From a bacterium (lineage in GTDB: Bacteria > Zhuqueibacterota > QNDG01 > JAGLOF01), in NCBI GenBank assembly GCA_023139105.1, contig JAGLOF010000012.1:1-64000 (forward strand): a stretch of 64,000 nucleotides of DNA, written 5' to 3'. The notes below the pieces were generated by a model, which worked only from the letters and a program-made list of their open reading frames with translations, was not told the DNA's origin and did not search any database. Shown in pieces: positions 28,797 through 36,598 of the stretch; within the stretch, counting starts at the first letter, position 1, and every line of letters begins with the position of its first letter. Position numbers and translations under genes: made by a program.

Positions 28797-30301
28797 GAGG
28801 TCACCTCCTCTCCTGTAAATTTGGAGGTTCGGCGTACATCAAGCTCAGGTTGCTTTAAATCGGAGGACCAATTACCTTCTCCCTTAAAAAGATCAAACAG
28901 CCGCCAGAGAAGAAGCAGGGCAAGGATTATAAGTACAGCTGCAAGGCCGATATCAGCCCCAAGCATAGTCCAACTGACAACCTGTTGCTGGTGGATTTCA
29001 GAAAGGAACAGCCGTTTCATGGCAAATATTGTCATGGAGACAAAAGCAATATCAGAACCTATTATCAAAGTCCAGCCAAACCATTTACGTACCTTGCCTT
29101 TCAAACCACATATATCTGCAAAATACATAAGAATAATGGTTGCAATAATGGCCGAAAGAATATGCCAGTGCCCTGTAAGGGAAATACGCTCTTCACGAGC
29201 GGGCCAGACACGGAAAATCTCATCCAGCTTAATGGCCATAAATATGCCAACACCCGATACGGTGAAATTCATGAAGACCATCTGCCACAGCGGACCAAAC
29301 TTCAGAGGATCATGAAACAAAGCTGCAAGACGTTTACCTAAACCAGCCTTTTCGAGTCCCTGTTCAGCAAGTCTGTCATGTATCAATTTCCTCCAGCCAA
29401 AAATAACAAGGAAAAGAGCGGCCAACATCACCAGCACAGATCCACAATAGATTATTGTATGAGCAATGGGTTCAAAAGGTACAACTGCCCATACTCCCAG
29501 TGTAATAACAATAGTTCCGACAATCATCAATCGCATGGCAATTTTATGGAATATACCTTTGAAATCAAGCCACCGACCGATTATTAAAGTAATTGCTATA
29601 GCAATCAACGTCAGCATTATATGTAAATGACCGATAATGGCCAATTGAATAGGCGTCTTGTGAGGTACACGGATTATATCTTCCGCCAGGAAGGTCTCAT
29701 GACCATTACCCCAGTAAGAACCACTTACAGCACCAAAAGCCGCAGAACCAAGTGTAGCAAGTGCCATCACAAAAAAAGCGACACGTTCAATATCAGTGCC
29801 CTTTTTACTATGCGCATATTCATTATCACTGATCCTGTATTCTTTGCTCCAGGGCCATAATGCTACTGTTAATTGTATACCTGCAAAAAATATTAATGAT
29901 AAACCGAAAAGATACAGCCCATGAAAAACGAAATCATGCCCGAAATAACCAAACCAGAGCCCAAAGACCATGGTAATCAAATACCCGAAAGTAATTAATG
30001 CATTGATATTGGCTTGTTGATGTTTTTTCATTTTAACAATTGAAGTGATCAGATACACTTCAATGGCCAGTACAGCCATAGCTATTGTATGATAGAGCAG
30101 AATTATACGACCTTCACGCTCAAGGGGATTCAGCTCCATACCCGTAAGCTTAACAGTAATATCTCGTACACCCCATTCAACCATTGGGCCGGAAAGCGTA
30201 CCCCAGACAGCCGCAACCAGTGATATCATGGCAATGGCCATGAGTACCAGACCTTTTGTGGACTGAAAGAGATACTGATAGCGTTTCAAAAACCAATTCA
30301 T
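28793..30301 (-). CDS. 12-TM membrane protein with duplicated GHxH helices, putative heme protein
   Basis: I choose ATG 30301 (MNWFLKRYQ), preceded by GGAGAGAGG; an upstream TTG start has no such site. 502 residues, about 12 transmembrane helices. Histidines fall inside predicted helices: His71 (LLYHTIAMA), His225/His227 (IGHLHIML), His281 (PIAHTIIYC) and His378/His380 (TGHWHILSA), with His122 and His127 at a helix edge. The regions around GHLH and GHWH align with each other, including the following RWLDFKG / DICGLKG, so the protein contains an internal duplication. Helix count and six membrane histidines recall heme-copper oxidase/NO-reductase subunit I, but the ligand pattern differs. Cotranscription with heme O synthase and an NsrR-like regulator supports a heme-dependent respiratory or NO-related role. 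Confidence 0.7.
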   Translation of the reverse strand: MNWFLKRYQYLFQSTKGLVLMAIAMISLVAAVWGTLSGPMVEWGVRDITVKLTGMELNPLEREGRIILLYHTIAMAVLAIEVYLITSIVKMKKHQQANINALITFGYLITMVFGLWFGYFGHDFVFHGLYLFGLSLIFFAGIQLTVALWPWSKEYRISDNEYAHSKKGTDIERVAFFVMALATLGSAAFGAVSGSYWGNGHETFLAEDIIRVPHKTPIQLAIIGHLHIMLTLIAIAITLIIGRWLDFKGIFHKIAMRLMIVGTIVITLGVWAVVPFEPIAHTIIYCGSVLVMLAALFLVIFGWRKLIHDRLAEQGLEKAGLGKRLAALFHDPLKFGPLWQMVFMNFTVSGVGIFMAIKLDEIFRVWPAREERISLTGHWHILSAIIATIILMYFADICGLKGKVRKWFGWTLIIGSDIAFVSMTIFAMKRLFLSEIHQQQVVSWTMLGADIGLAAVLIILALLLLWRLFDLFKGEGNWSSDLKQPELDVRRTSKFTGEEVTS

Positions 30302-30333
30302 TGGATGCCTCTCTCCACAGATTTTCAACCATA

Positions 30334-30470
30334 GGGGCTATCTCAAAAATCATTATTCCGTCTTTGCGAGCGTTATTTGCGAAGCAATCCCCTTAATTTT
30401 GAGTATCAGGAGATTGCTTCATCGTTCCGCTCCCCGTAAAGAAGGTATTTAACTGTTGATACAGCCCCCC
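30334..30470. repeat. MITE-like nested inverted repeat inside the operon
   Basis: About 137 bases in the 150-base gap between two cotranscribed genes. Outer ends GGGGCTATCTCAA / TTGATACAGCCCC, then CTTTGCGAGCG / CGCTCCCCGTAAAG, then GAAGCAATC / GGAGATTGCTTC. It resembles the widespread GCGAGCGAAGCAATCTC class of short mobile hairpins. It would fold in the mRNA between the 6-TM and 12-TM reading frames. Confidence 0.7.
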
Positions 30471-30479
30471 ATACTTTTT

Positions 30480-31115
30480 TTATTTCCTGGAACTGCTGAC
30501 AATTTTTTTAACAAAGCCAAAGGCATAAGACAGTGCCATCAGGAAGAGCAACGGTGCCAGAATCATCATTACAAAATCGCCTGAGAAGAACAGAAGCTGA
30601 GAACCTGATTTCAGAAAAGCCAGAGCAATTCCACCCAGACCAATCAGTATTCCACCTAATGAGACAAAGAGATACTCCTTAATCACTTTGCCGGCTTTTA
30701 CAGCCAACCAGGGAATGAGCACAATAGTCAAACCTGCTATAGAGTGAAAGAATGCCAATGCAACAACAGCTATGGCACCGGCATTTGTGAAACGGGTAAT
30801 AGCAATAGCCAGGAGTCCAATAACAGCAAAAATTAGATAGTGGCGTCCATATTCCGGATAGAATTCATGTACCAATCCAGTAGCAATACCCATGGGCAGA
30901 AAAGTTGTTACAACAATTACCCATGGACTGGGCAAGATGCCCCAACCAAGGAAAATCAACAGTAAACCGGAGACCAGTAGAACGGCAAAAGAAATCATGT
31001 AAAACAGATTGTGTACAGGATTAGCATTACGTTTTGAATCTTGAAAAAACCTAAACAGAAGATAGATGGCTGTCAAGCCGGTTGCAAGCAAAACCAATTG
31101 ATCGAACCACGACAT
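30480..31115 (-). CDS. 6-TM membrane protein of unknown family
   Basis: 211 residues with about six hydrophobic helices (LVLLATGLTAIYLLFRFF, LFYMISFAVLLVSGLLLIFLGW, YLIFAVIGLLAIAITRF, VALAFFHSIAGLTIVLIPW and others) and a basic C-terminus KKIVSSSRK. A few histidines (GLVHEFYPEYGRHY, FFHSIAG) lie at helix ends. I do not recognise the family. It sits 54 bases after ygbA and ahead of the 12-TM protein in the same direction, so it may be a partner subunit. Confidence 0.75.
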   Translation of the reverse strand: MSWFDQLVLLATGLTAIYLLFRFFQDSKRNANPVHNLFYMISFAVLLVSGLLLIFLGWGILPSPWVIVVTTFLPMGIATGLVHEFYPEYGRHYLIFAVIGLLAIAITRFTNAGAIAVVALAFFHSIAGLTIVLIPWLAVKAGKVIKEYLFVSLGGILIGLGGIALAFLKSGSQLLFFSGDFVMMILAPLLFLMALSYAFGFVKKIVSSSRK

Positions 31116-31168
31116 ATTTCCCTCCTCGGGTTAAATTGGATGAAGTTGAAGATGCTGTGGGGCATCCC

Positions 31169-31516
31169 TTATCTTGTTTTTTGAGTTAATAGTGATGTTG
31201 ATATGCTATATCGAAATTTATCAATCAAGTGCCGAATGGCCATGAACGGATGATACATGAGCATTCTGGGGCCGGCATAGCGCATCACTTTTTTTATTTG
31301 CTCTCTTCTACCTACACTGTAGCAATGTATGGTACATTGAGAACATACTGGTTTTTCATTAGCAAAAGTACAATGTTCAAGCTGCCGGGCTGCATAGTCC
31401 ATAAGCTTTTGACATTCCGGGCAAAGACCAGTATGCATATCATGATGATGGCGACAGTATAGTGCCACCATGGCAGCCATGGTCTTACTCTCAATTTCTA
31501 TGCGTGCCCTGCTCAT
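31169..31516 (-). CDS. ygbA: YgbA-type nitrous-oxide-stimulated promoter family protein
   Basis: About 115 residues from ATG 31516, which has GGGGA eight bases upstream; a GTG at 31531 would lie only seven bases from the operator and lacks a ribosome site. It matches the YgbA family: YCRHHH near the N-terminus, then GLCPECQKLMDYAARQLEHC and KPVCSQCTIHCYSVGRREQIKKVMRYAGPRMLMYHP. Several Cys/His groups suggest metal binding. In enterobacteria ygbA belongs to the NsrR nitric-oxide regulon (established knowledge). Here it directly follows an Rrf2 regulator gene and carries the same palindrome in front. Confidence 0.9.
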   Translation of the reverse strand: MSRARIEIESKTMAAMVALYCRHHHDMHTGLCPECQKLMDYAARQLEHCTFANEKPVCSQCTIHCYSVGRREQIKKVMRYAGPRMLMYHPFMAIRHLIDKFRYSISTSLLTQKTR

Positions 31517-31537
31517 CCTGATGTTCCCCACTATAAC

Positions 31538-31563
31538 GATTTCAGACTCTTTTGTCTTAAATG
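31538..31563. promoter_or_regulatory. Predicted Rrf2/NsrR-type operator upstream of ygbA
   Basis: Arms GATTTCAGAC and GTCTTAAATG around the spacer TCTTTT; one arm position differs from perfect symmetry. The right arm and spacer are identical to those of the site at 32027-32052. It lies 22 bases upstream of the chosen ygbA start. Confidence 0.75.
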
Positions 31564-31598
31564 CGATAAAAATTACATAGCACTAAGTAATTTTAAAT

Positions 31599-32006
31599 TT
31601 ATTTATAAAAACTAATTAAATCAAGGATACTGCGGCTCTCCAGCATCTGCGACATATTTTTGCAGATCTTGCCCCAGTCTTCATGCAAAGCACATTGAGA
31701 TTCATCACTGCATTTAGGCAGCCCCAAAGCACAACGCTGAGCAAACCCCAGTCCATCTACAGCAGCAACTATATCCAGCAAGGTAGTCTCTGCGGCAGAA
31801 CGTACCAACGCCACTCCACCATTAGGGCCTTTGTATGAATTTAGTATACCGGCCTTGGTCAATGTCTGAAGAATTTTTCCCAAAAAATGGTAGGAGATTC
31901 CTGTTTCATCGGCAATTTTCCTGACAGGCAGATAATCTCCATCACTCTTACGTGCAATAGTCAAAACGGCTTGTATGGCATATTCACAGGATTTGGATAA
32001 TAGCAT
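31599..32006 (-). CDS. Rrf2-family [Fe-S] transcriptional regulator, NsrR/IscR-like
   Basis: 135 residues with a winged helix (VRKIADETGISYHFLGKILQTLTKAGILNSYKGPNGG, about 28-64) and three cysteines, Cys92, Cys99 and Cys105, spaced as cluster ligands in IscR/NsrR proteins. Context decides the likely signal: it precedes ygbA, and both genes share a palindrome at their promoters, the pattern expected of an autoregulated NO-sensing repressor. The NsrR assignment is inference; a redox or iron-sulfur sensor remains possible. Confidence 0.88.
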   Translation of the reverse strand: MLLSKSCEYAIQAVLTIARKSDGDYLPVRKIADETGISYHFLGKILQTLTKAGILNSYKGPNGGVALVRSAAETTLLDIVAAVDGLGFAQRCALGLPKCSDESQCALHEDWGKICKNMSQMLESRSILDLISFYK

Positions 32007-32026
32007 AAAAGAAACAACCTATTCAG

Positions 32027-32052
32027 CATTTAAGACTCTTTTGTCTTAAATG
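32027..32052. promoter_or_regulatory. Perfect palindromic operator upstream of the Rrf2 gene
   Basis: Ten-base arms CATTTAAGAC and GTCTTAAATG are exact complements, separated by TCTTTT. It lies 21 bases upstream of the regulator start and matches 31538-31563. The size and symmetry fit a dimeric Rrf2 protein binding its own promoter. Confidence 0.8.
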
Positions 32053-32112
32053 TAGGGCAATGTATCAATTTTGTCAAGTAAAGAATTAATAAAAATAGAA
32101 AAACTTTAAGTT

Positions 32113-32550
32113 TTAGAAAAAAACACGGTGCTTCCAAAAAAGAACACTACTTCCAAATAGTGATATGGACAGGCTTAGATTCAATACCGCATCCAGCAGC
32201 ATAGGCAGATAATGCCCCTCAGTTAATTTGGAGATGAGCATGCCGATAATGATCATACAGAAAAGAAAAATAATAAATCCCGGACGTAAAAATTGCCAGA
32301 TTTCAGGCTTTTCCAAGGCAGCAATACGAATTAAATTTTTATGGCAGGCTTTTCTAAAGACAGTAGATGCTTGAATTAGTCCAATTATGATGGCAACAGC
32401 AAAGACCCAATAAGGCGGGTCAACACTTGGATTTAATATGGTGGCATCAAAAAACTTACTCAATCCTTTAGTAAATAATTTTATTACTCCAAAATACCAA
32501 GTGAATGCCGCAAGAAAATATAATGAACGGTGTGTTACATGCATTTTCAT
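32113..32550 (-). CDS. 4-TM membrane protein of unknown family
   Basis: 145 residues with about four hydrophobic helices (LYFLAAFTWYFGVIKLF, YWVFAVAIIIGLIQAST, GFIIFLFCMIIIGMLISKL, LLDAVLNLSLSISLFGSSVLFW). GGAGA ribosome site. I do not recognise a family. It lies between the terminator of the methylmalonyl operon and the Rrf2 promoter, in the same direction, and may be monocistronic. Confidence 0.7.
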   Translation of the reverse strand: MKMHVTHRSLYFLAAFTWYFGVIKLFTKGLSKFFDATILNPSVDPPYWVFAVAIIIGLIQASTVFRKACHKNLIRIAALEKPEIWQFLRPGFIIFLFCMIIIGMLISKLTEGHYLPMLLDAVLNLSLSISLFGSSVLFWKHRVFF

Positions 32551-32584
32551 TGCAGATCTCCAAATAGTGATATACCTGAAAAGA

Positions 32585-32612
32585 AAAGGGACGGCTATAT
32601 GACCGTCCCTTT
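32585..32612 (-). terminator. Terminator of the methylmalonyl-CoA operon
   Basis: A 10-bp perfect stem (AAAGGGACGG / CCGTCCCTTT) with an 8-base loop, 27 bases past the beta-subunit stop. On the minus strand the stem runs into TTTTCTTTTC, a U-rich tail. Confidence 0.88.
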
Positions 32613-32639
32613 AAAGTACTATATTAAATAGTTCAAATA

Positions 32640-33809
32640 CTACTGAAAAATTCCAATAAACACACCTGCTGCAATTGCAGAGCCGATAACGCCGGCCACA
32701 TTGGGAGCCATAGCATGCATCAGCAGATGGTTGGTCTTGTCATACTGCAATGCAAAATGATGCACCACGCGGGCAGAATCAGGCACTGCAGAAACACCGG
32801 CTGCACCGATGAGCGGATTTATCTTCTCTTTCAAAAAGAGATTCATAAATTTGGCAAAGATCAGCCCGCCAAATGTAGCCACTGCAAATGAGATTAATCC
32901 CAGACCAAAAATGCCAATGGCCTTGGGAGTGAGAAAACCGACATTAACACCATCAACTATACGTATGGCCTGTGTTGAAGCACCTACGGCAAAACTAAGC
33001 AGCACAGTACAGATATCCAAAAGTGATGTACTCACTGACTTGGCCAGACGACCTGTTACTCCACTCTCTTTCATTAGATTACCAAGCATAAGCATACCAA
33101 CAAGCGATAGCGAGCCGGGAGCGATTAATGCGGCAACAATAGTTACAATAATCGGAAAGATAATTTTTTCCTGCTGGCTGACTATACGGGGCGGTTTCAT
33201 TTTGATACGCCTCTCAGCCGGTGATGTCAAGAGCTTCATAATAGGCGGCTGTATTACAGGCACCAGTGCCATATAACTGTAGGCAGCAATGGCAATGGGA
33301 CCTAATAGATGCGGTGCCAGCTGTGATGACAGAAAAATTGACGTAGGACCGTCAGCACCACCGATTATGCCTATAGCTGCGGCTTCCAGATCTGTAAAGC
33401 CCAGTGCCAAAGCCCCAAGAAAGGTAGCGAATATACCAATCTGTGCGGCTGCTCCCAGCAATACTGATTTTGGGCTGGAGATCAGCGAAGAAAAGTCCGT
33501 CAGCGCACCGATACCCATAAAAATGAGTGGTGGAAAAATACCTGAAGTCACGCCCCAGTAGATCATGGAAAAGACCGAATTCTGACCAAAACCATTAGCA
33601 GTGGTGTCATAGACGCCAATTGGCAAAGTAGCCAGAGAAGGAATATTTCCGGCAATAACACCAAAACCGATGGGTAAAAGCAGCAAAGGTTCATAATGTT
33701 TAACAATAGCAAGGTATATGGCCACGCAGCCGATGGCGATCATAATGAGATTGCCTCCGGAGATATTGGCAAAACCGGTGGTCTCAATGATTTTTGCAAG
33801 TACGTCCAT
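32640..33809 (-). CDS. mmdB: Na+-translocating methylmalonyl-CoA decarboxylase, beta subunit
   Basis: 389 residues, many membrane helices. Family OadB/GcdB/MmdB: FMGIGALTDFSSLI, GFTDLEAAAIGIIGGADGPTSIFLSSQLAP and IGAAGVSAVPDSARV are characteristic blocks, the second carrying the Asp implicated in sodium transport. It couples decarboxylation of carboxybiotin to Na+ export. It is the last gene of the operon, one base after the biotin-carrier gene. Confidence 0.95.
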   Translation of the reverse strand: MDVLAKIIETTGFANISGGNLIMIAIGCVAIYLAIVKHYEPLLLLPIGFGVIAGNIPSLATLPIGVYDTTANGFGQNSVFSMIYWGVTSGIFPPLIFMGIGALTDFSSLISSPKSVLLGAAAQIGIFATFLGALALGFTDLEAAAIGIIGGADGPTSIFLSSQLAPHLLGPIAIAAYSYMALVPVIQPPIMKLLTSPAERRIKMKPPRIVSQQEKIIFPIIVTIVAALIAPGSLSLVGMLMLGNLMKESGVTGRLAKSVSTSLLDICTVLLSFAVGASTQAIRIVDGVNVGFLTPKAIGIFGLGLISFAVATFGGLIFAKFMNLFLKEKINPLIGAAGVSAVPDSARVVHHFALQYDKTNHLLMHAMAPNVAGVIGSAIAAGVFIGIFQ

Positions 33810-33810
33810 G

Positions 33811-34284
33811 CTAGTTCCCCACAGGCTTCAGCAGGAAGAGCACATCACCCTGGTTCACAGAGGCACCTTCCTGATGTTTGATGTCAACGATAATACCACC
33901 GGTTGTGGCATGTACTTCGTTCTCCATCTTCATAGACTCCAGCAGACAAACAGTCTGTCCCTGACATACCTCTTCACCTTCTTTTACCAGTACTTTAAGC
34001 ACCTGACCGGGCAACGGTGAATAAATATGACTGGCATCGCCGGCCTCTTTGGGTTTGTGTATAACTTTGGGAGCAGCAGCTTTTGGAGCATGAATCACGG
34101 CCGGGCGATGTACTGATTCCGGCGTTGGTTTCACATCTGGTATCTTGGGTGCTCCCAGATCAGACAAACCGACTACATACTCCTTACCGTCCACAGAAAC
34201 TGTGGCCTCATTGGCAGAGAACTGGTGTACTGAGACTTTATATTCTCTACCATTTATATCTAATGTAATAATTTTATCTTTCAT
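33811..34284 (-). CDS. mmdC: Biotin carrier subunit of methylmalonyl-CoA decarboxylase
   Basis: 157 residues from ATG 34284 (GAGGTAA ribosome site); a longer in-frame extension lacks one. N-terminal beta part, a Pro/Ala/Lys-rich linker (about 46-85, KPTPESVHRPAVIHAPKAAAP region), then a biotinyl domain with ESMKMENE, biotin on Lys119. It carries the carboxyl group from the alpha subunit to the membrane beta subunit. Confidence 0.93.
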   Translation of the reverse strand: MKDKIITLDINGREYKVSVHQFSANEATVSVDGKEYVVGLSDLGAPKIPDVKPTPESVHRPAVIHAPKAAAPKVIHKPKEAGDASHIYSPLPGQVLKVLVKEGEEVCQGQTVCLLESMKMENEVHATTGGIIVDIKHQEGASVNQGDVLFLLKPVGN

Positions 34285-34288
34285 CGGA

Positions 34289-34645
34289 TTACCTCGACAC
34301 GTGTATACGTTGTCCGAATTTATATCCCGTTTTCCATCCGGAGCGCTGCTCCGTATCGGCAAACGTGACTTCACTGGTTAGCTCTTCATGATAGAGCTTA
34401 TGATAAACTGCCAGAGCAACGGCAATGACTGCCTGGTGCTCTTCAGGTATCGGTTTACCCCTGGGTTTCAGCTTTCTGGCTGGAGCCGTAGTAACTGGCG
34501 TTTCTGTTGACAAAGCCGCACTTCTTGCAAACAACTTATTAAAAAGCTGTATCACCAGTGCTATCATCACCAGTCCTGTGAACACAACCAAAATTCCGCT
34601 GCCGGCAATTGTCAAACCGTTATATTGAGTAATTGAATCAATCAT
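34289..34645 (-). CDS. mmdD: OadG-family delta subunit of the Na+ pump decarboxylase
   Basis: 118 residues with one N-terminal membrane helix (LTIAGSGILVVFTGLVMIALVIQLFNKLF), then a soluble tail including EEHQAVIAVALAVYHKLYHEE, typical of OadG/MmdD. It anchors the carboxyltransferase to the membrane complex. Four bases separate it from the biotin-carrier gene and 11 from the alpha-subunit gene. Confidence 0.9.
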   Translation of the reverse strand: MIDSITQYNGLTIAGSGILVVFTGLVMIALVIQLFNKLFARSAALSTETPVTTAPARKLKPRGKPIPEEHQAVIAVALAVYHKLYHEELTSEVTFADTEQRSGWKTGYKFGQRIHVSR

Positions 34646-34656
34646 GGTCTGCTCCT

Positions 34657-36192
34657 TTAAAGAGGAATATTACCGTGCTTCTTAGGTGGATTGACATCGC
34701 GCTTGTTCTGCAACATCTCCAAAGCCTTGATCAGCTTGTAACGCGTGATCTTAGGTTCAATCACCTCATCAATATGACCTTTGGCTGCAGCAACATAGGG
34801 ATTGGCGTGCTCAGCACGATACTCGGCAACCTTCTCCTCCAGTGCAGCAGCAGGATCATCAGCCTTGGCGATTTCTTTGCCATGAATCAACTCCGCCGCG
34901 CCCTTGGGGCCCATTACTGCAATCTCGGCTGTCGGCCAGGCATAGACAATATCGCCACGCAGAGCCTTGGGATTCATTACACAAAATGCACCACCGTATG
35001 CTTTACGCGTAATAATGGAAATACGTGGAACAGTAGCCTCGGCGTATGCATAAAGCATTTTTGCACCGTGACGAATTACACCCTGGTACTCTTGAACCGT
35101 GCCCGGCATGAAACCGGGTACATCTTCCAGTGTGATAATCGGAATATTAAAACAATCACATGTACGTATGAAACGAGCTGTCTTCACAGCAGAATCCGAA
35201 TCAAGAACACCCGCCATTACCTTAGGCTGGTTGGCAACGATACCTACGGCCCTGCCGTTTAACCTTGCATAACCAATTATGATAGACTTGGCAAAGTGCT
35301 CCTGAACTTCCATGAACACCCCATTATCAAAAACAGTTTTAATAATATCATGCATATCATAGGGCTGATTCGGATTATCAGGAATAATATAATTAAGTGA
35401 CTCTTCAACTCTGTCAGCAGGGTCATCATTTTGCTCTATTGCAGGTTCTTCAGTATTATTCTGTGGCAGGTATTTGACAAGTTCTCGAATTCCCGCAAAA
35501 AGATTGTGTTCATCATCATATGTGAAGTGAGTCACACCGGACTTAGTGGCATGTACATCGGCTCCACCCAGTTCATTGGCTGTAACATCCTCATGGTTAA
35601 CTGATTTCACAATCTTCGGACCGGTTAAAAACATAAAAGCTGTGTTCCGTACCATGAAGATAAAGTCAGTTAAAGCAGGAGAATATACAGCACCACCGGC
35701 TGCAGGCCCTACTATTGCACTGATCTGGGGCACTACACCGGAGTTCAATACATTGCGGAGGAAGATGGAAGTGTAACCAACTAAAGAATCGACTCCCTCC
35801 TGCACTCTGGCACCACCAGAATCATTTATACCGATGATGGGCGCACCAACCTTAGCTGCCATTTCCTGTACCTTGACGATTTTCTCGGCCACGGTTTTGG
35901 ACAAAGAACCACCCATGACTGTAAAGTCATAGGAAAAAACAAAGATTAGACGACCGTGAATGGTGCCGTAACCGGTGACTACGCCATCACCATAAAGCTT
36001 TTTAGCTGAATTGGGTGAGAGACGGAACTGATCAATCTCTTCAAAACTCTTTTCATCCAATAAAATCAGAATACGTTCACGGGCGGTCAGCTTACCCTTA
36101 GCATGTTGTTTTTCAATAGACTTGATGCCACCGCCCAGTTTGGCCTGTTCCTGACGGTCTTTCAATTCTAAAATCTGACGTTCATTACTCAT
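34657..36192 (-). CDS. mmdA: Methylmalonyl-CoA decarboxylase alpha subunit (carboxyltransferase)
   Basis: 511 residues from ATG 36192 (MSNERQILELKDRQ); the 34-residue upstream extension lies inside the epimerase gene and is not likely translated. Acyl-CoA carboxyltransferase family: GKLTARERILILLDE, GVVTGYGTIHGRLIFVFSYDFTVMGGSL, INDSGGARVQEGV, GPAAGGAVYSPALTDF and KAYGGAFCVMNPK. The absence of a biotin carboxylase and the presence of OadB/OadG-type subunits argue for a Na+-pumping decarboxylase, not propionyl-CoA carboxylase. Its ATG overlaps the epimerase stop by eight bases. Confidence 0.95.
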   Translation of the reverse strand: MSNERQILELKDRQEQAKLGGGIKSIEKQHAKGKLTARERILILLDEKSFEEIDQFRLSPNSAKKLYGDGVVTGYGTIHGRLIFVFSYDFTVMGGSLSKTVAEKIVKVQEMAAKVGAPIIGINDSGGARVQEGVDSLVGYTSIFLRNVLNSGVVPQISAIVGPAAGGAVYSPALTDFIFMVRNTAFMFLTGPKIVKSVNHEDVTANELGGADVHATKSGVTHFTYDDEHNLFAGIRELVKYLPQNNTEEPAIEQNDDPADRVEESLNYIIPDNPNQPYDMHDIIKTVFDNGVFMEVQEHFAKSIIIGYARLNGRAVGIVANQPKVMAGVLDSDSAVKTARFIRTCDCFNIPIITLEDVPGFMPGTVQEYQGVIRHGAKMLYAYAEATVPRISIITRKAYGGAFCVMNPKALRGDIVYAWPTAEIAVMGPKGAAELIHGKEIAKADDPAAALEEKVAEYRAEHANPYVAAAKGHIDEVIEPKITRYKLIKALEMLQNKRDVNPPKKHGNIPL

Positions 36193-36598
36193 GTGCGCCT
36201 CCGGACTGGCATAGCTCAGTAAGAACTCTGCCTGAAGATTTAGGATGAATGAAGGCGATTTGACATCCGTGAGCACCATTACGCGGCGTCTCATCTATCA
36301 TACGCATCTCTTTTTCCTTTAGACCTTCAATTTCTGAGACCACATTATCAGTCTCATAAGCAATATGATGCATTCCCTCGCCTTTTTTCTCAATATGCCT
36401 GGCGATAGGGCTCTCCGGATCGGTAGGCTCCAGGAGTTCAATCTTTGCATCTCCTGCCTGAAACATGGCAACCTTGACTTTTTGTTCGGCAACTTCCTCA
36501 ATGCCCAGAAACTCCAAACCCAGCACATCCCTGTAAAAAGGGATCTGTGCATCCAGAGACTGAACCGCGATGCCGATATGATTGATATGCTTAATCAT
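36185..36598 (-). CDS. mce: Methylmalonyl-CoA epimerase
   Basis: 137 residues, vicinal-oxygen-chelate fold. Metal ligands are visible in INHIGIAV (His7), MHHIAYETDNV and the C-terminal SSGRVLTELCQ. It interconverts (R)- and (S)-methylmalonyl-CoA, joining mutase and decarboxylase. It overlaps meaB by four bases and mmdA by eight. Confidence 0.95.
   Translation of the reverse strand: MIKHINHIGIAVQSLDAQIPFYRDVLGLEFLGIEEVAEQKVKVAMFQAGDAKIELLEPTDPESPIARHIEKKGEGMHHIAYETDNVVSEIEGLKEKEMRMIDETPRNGAHGCQIAFIHPKSSGRVLTELCQSGGAHE

Noticed and set aside
34633-35262. 209-codon plus-strand frame
   Set aside because: Antisense to mmdA, which has clear family motifs.
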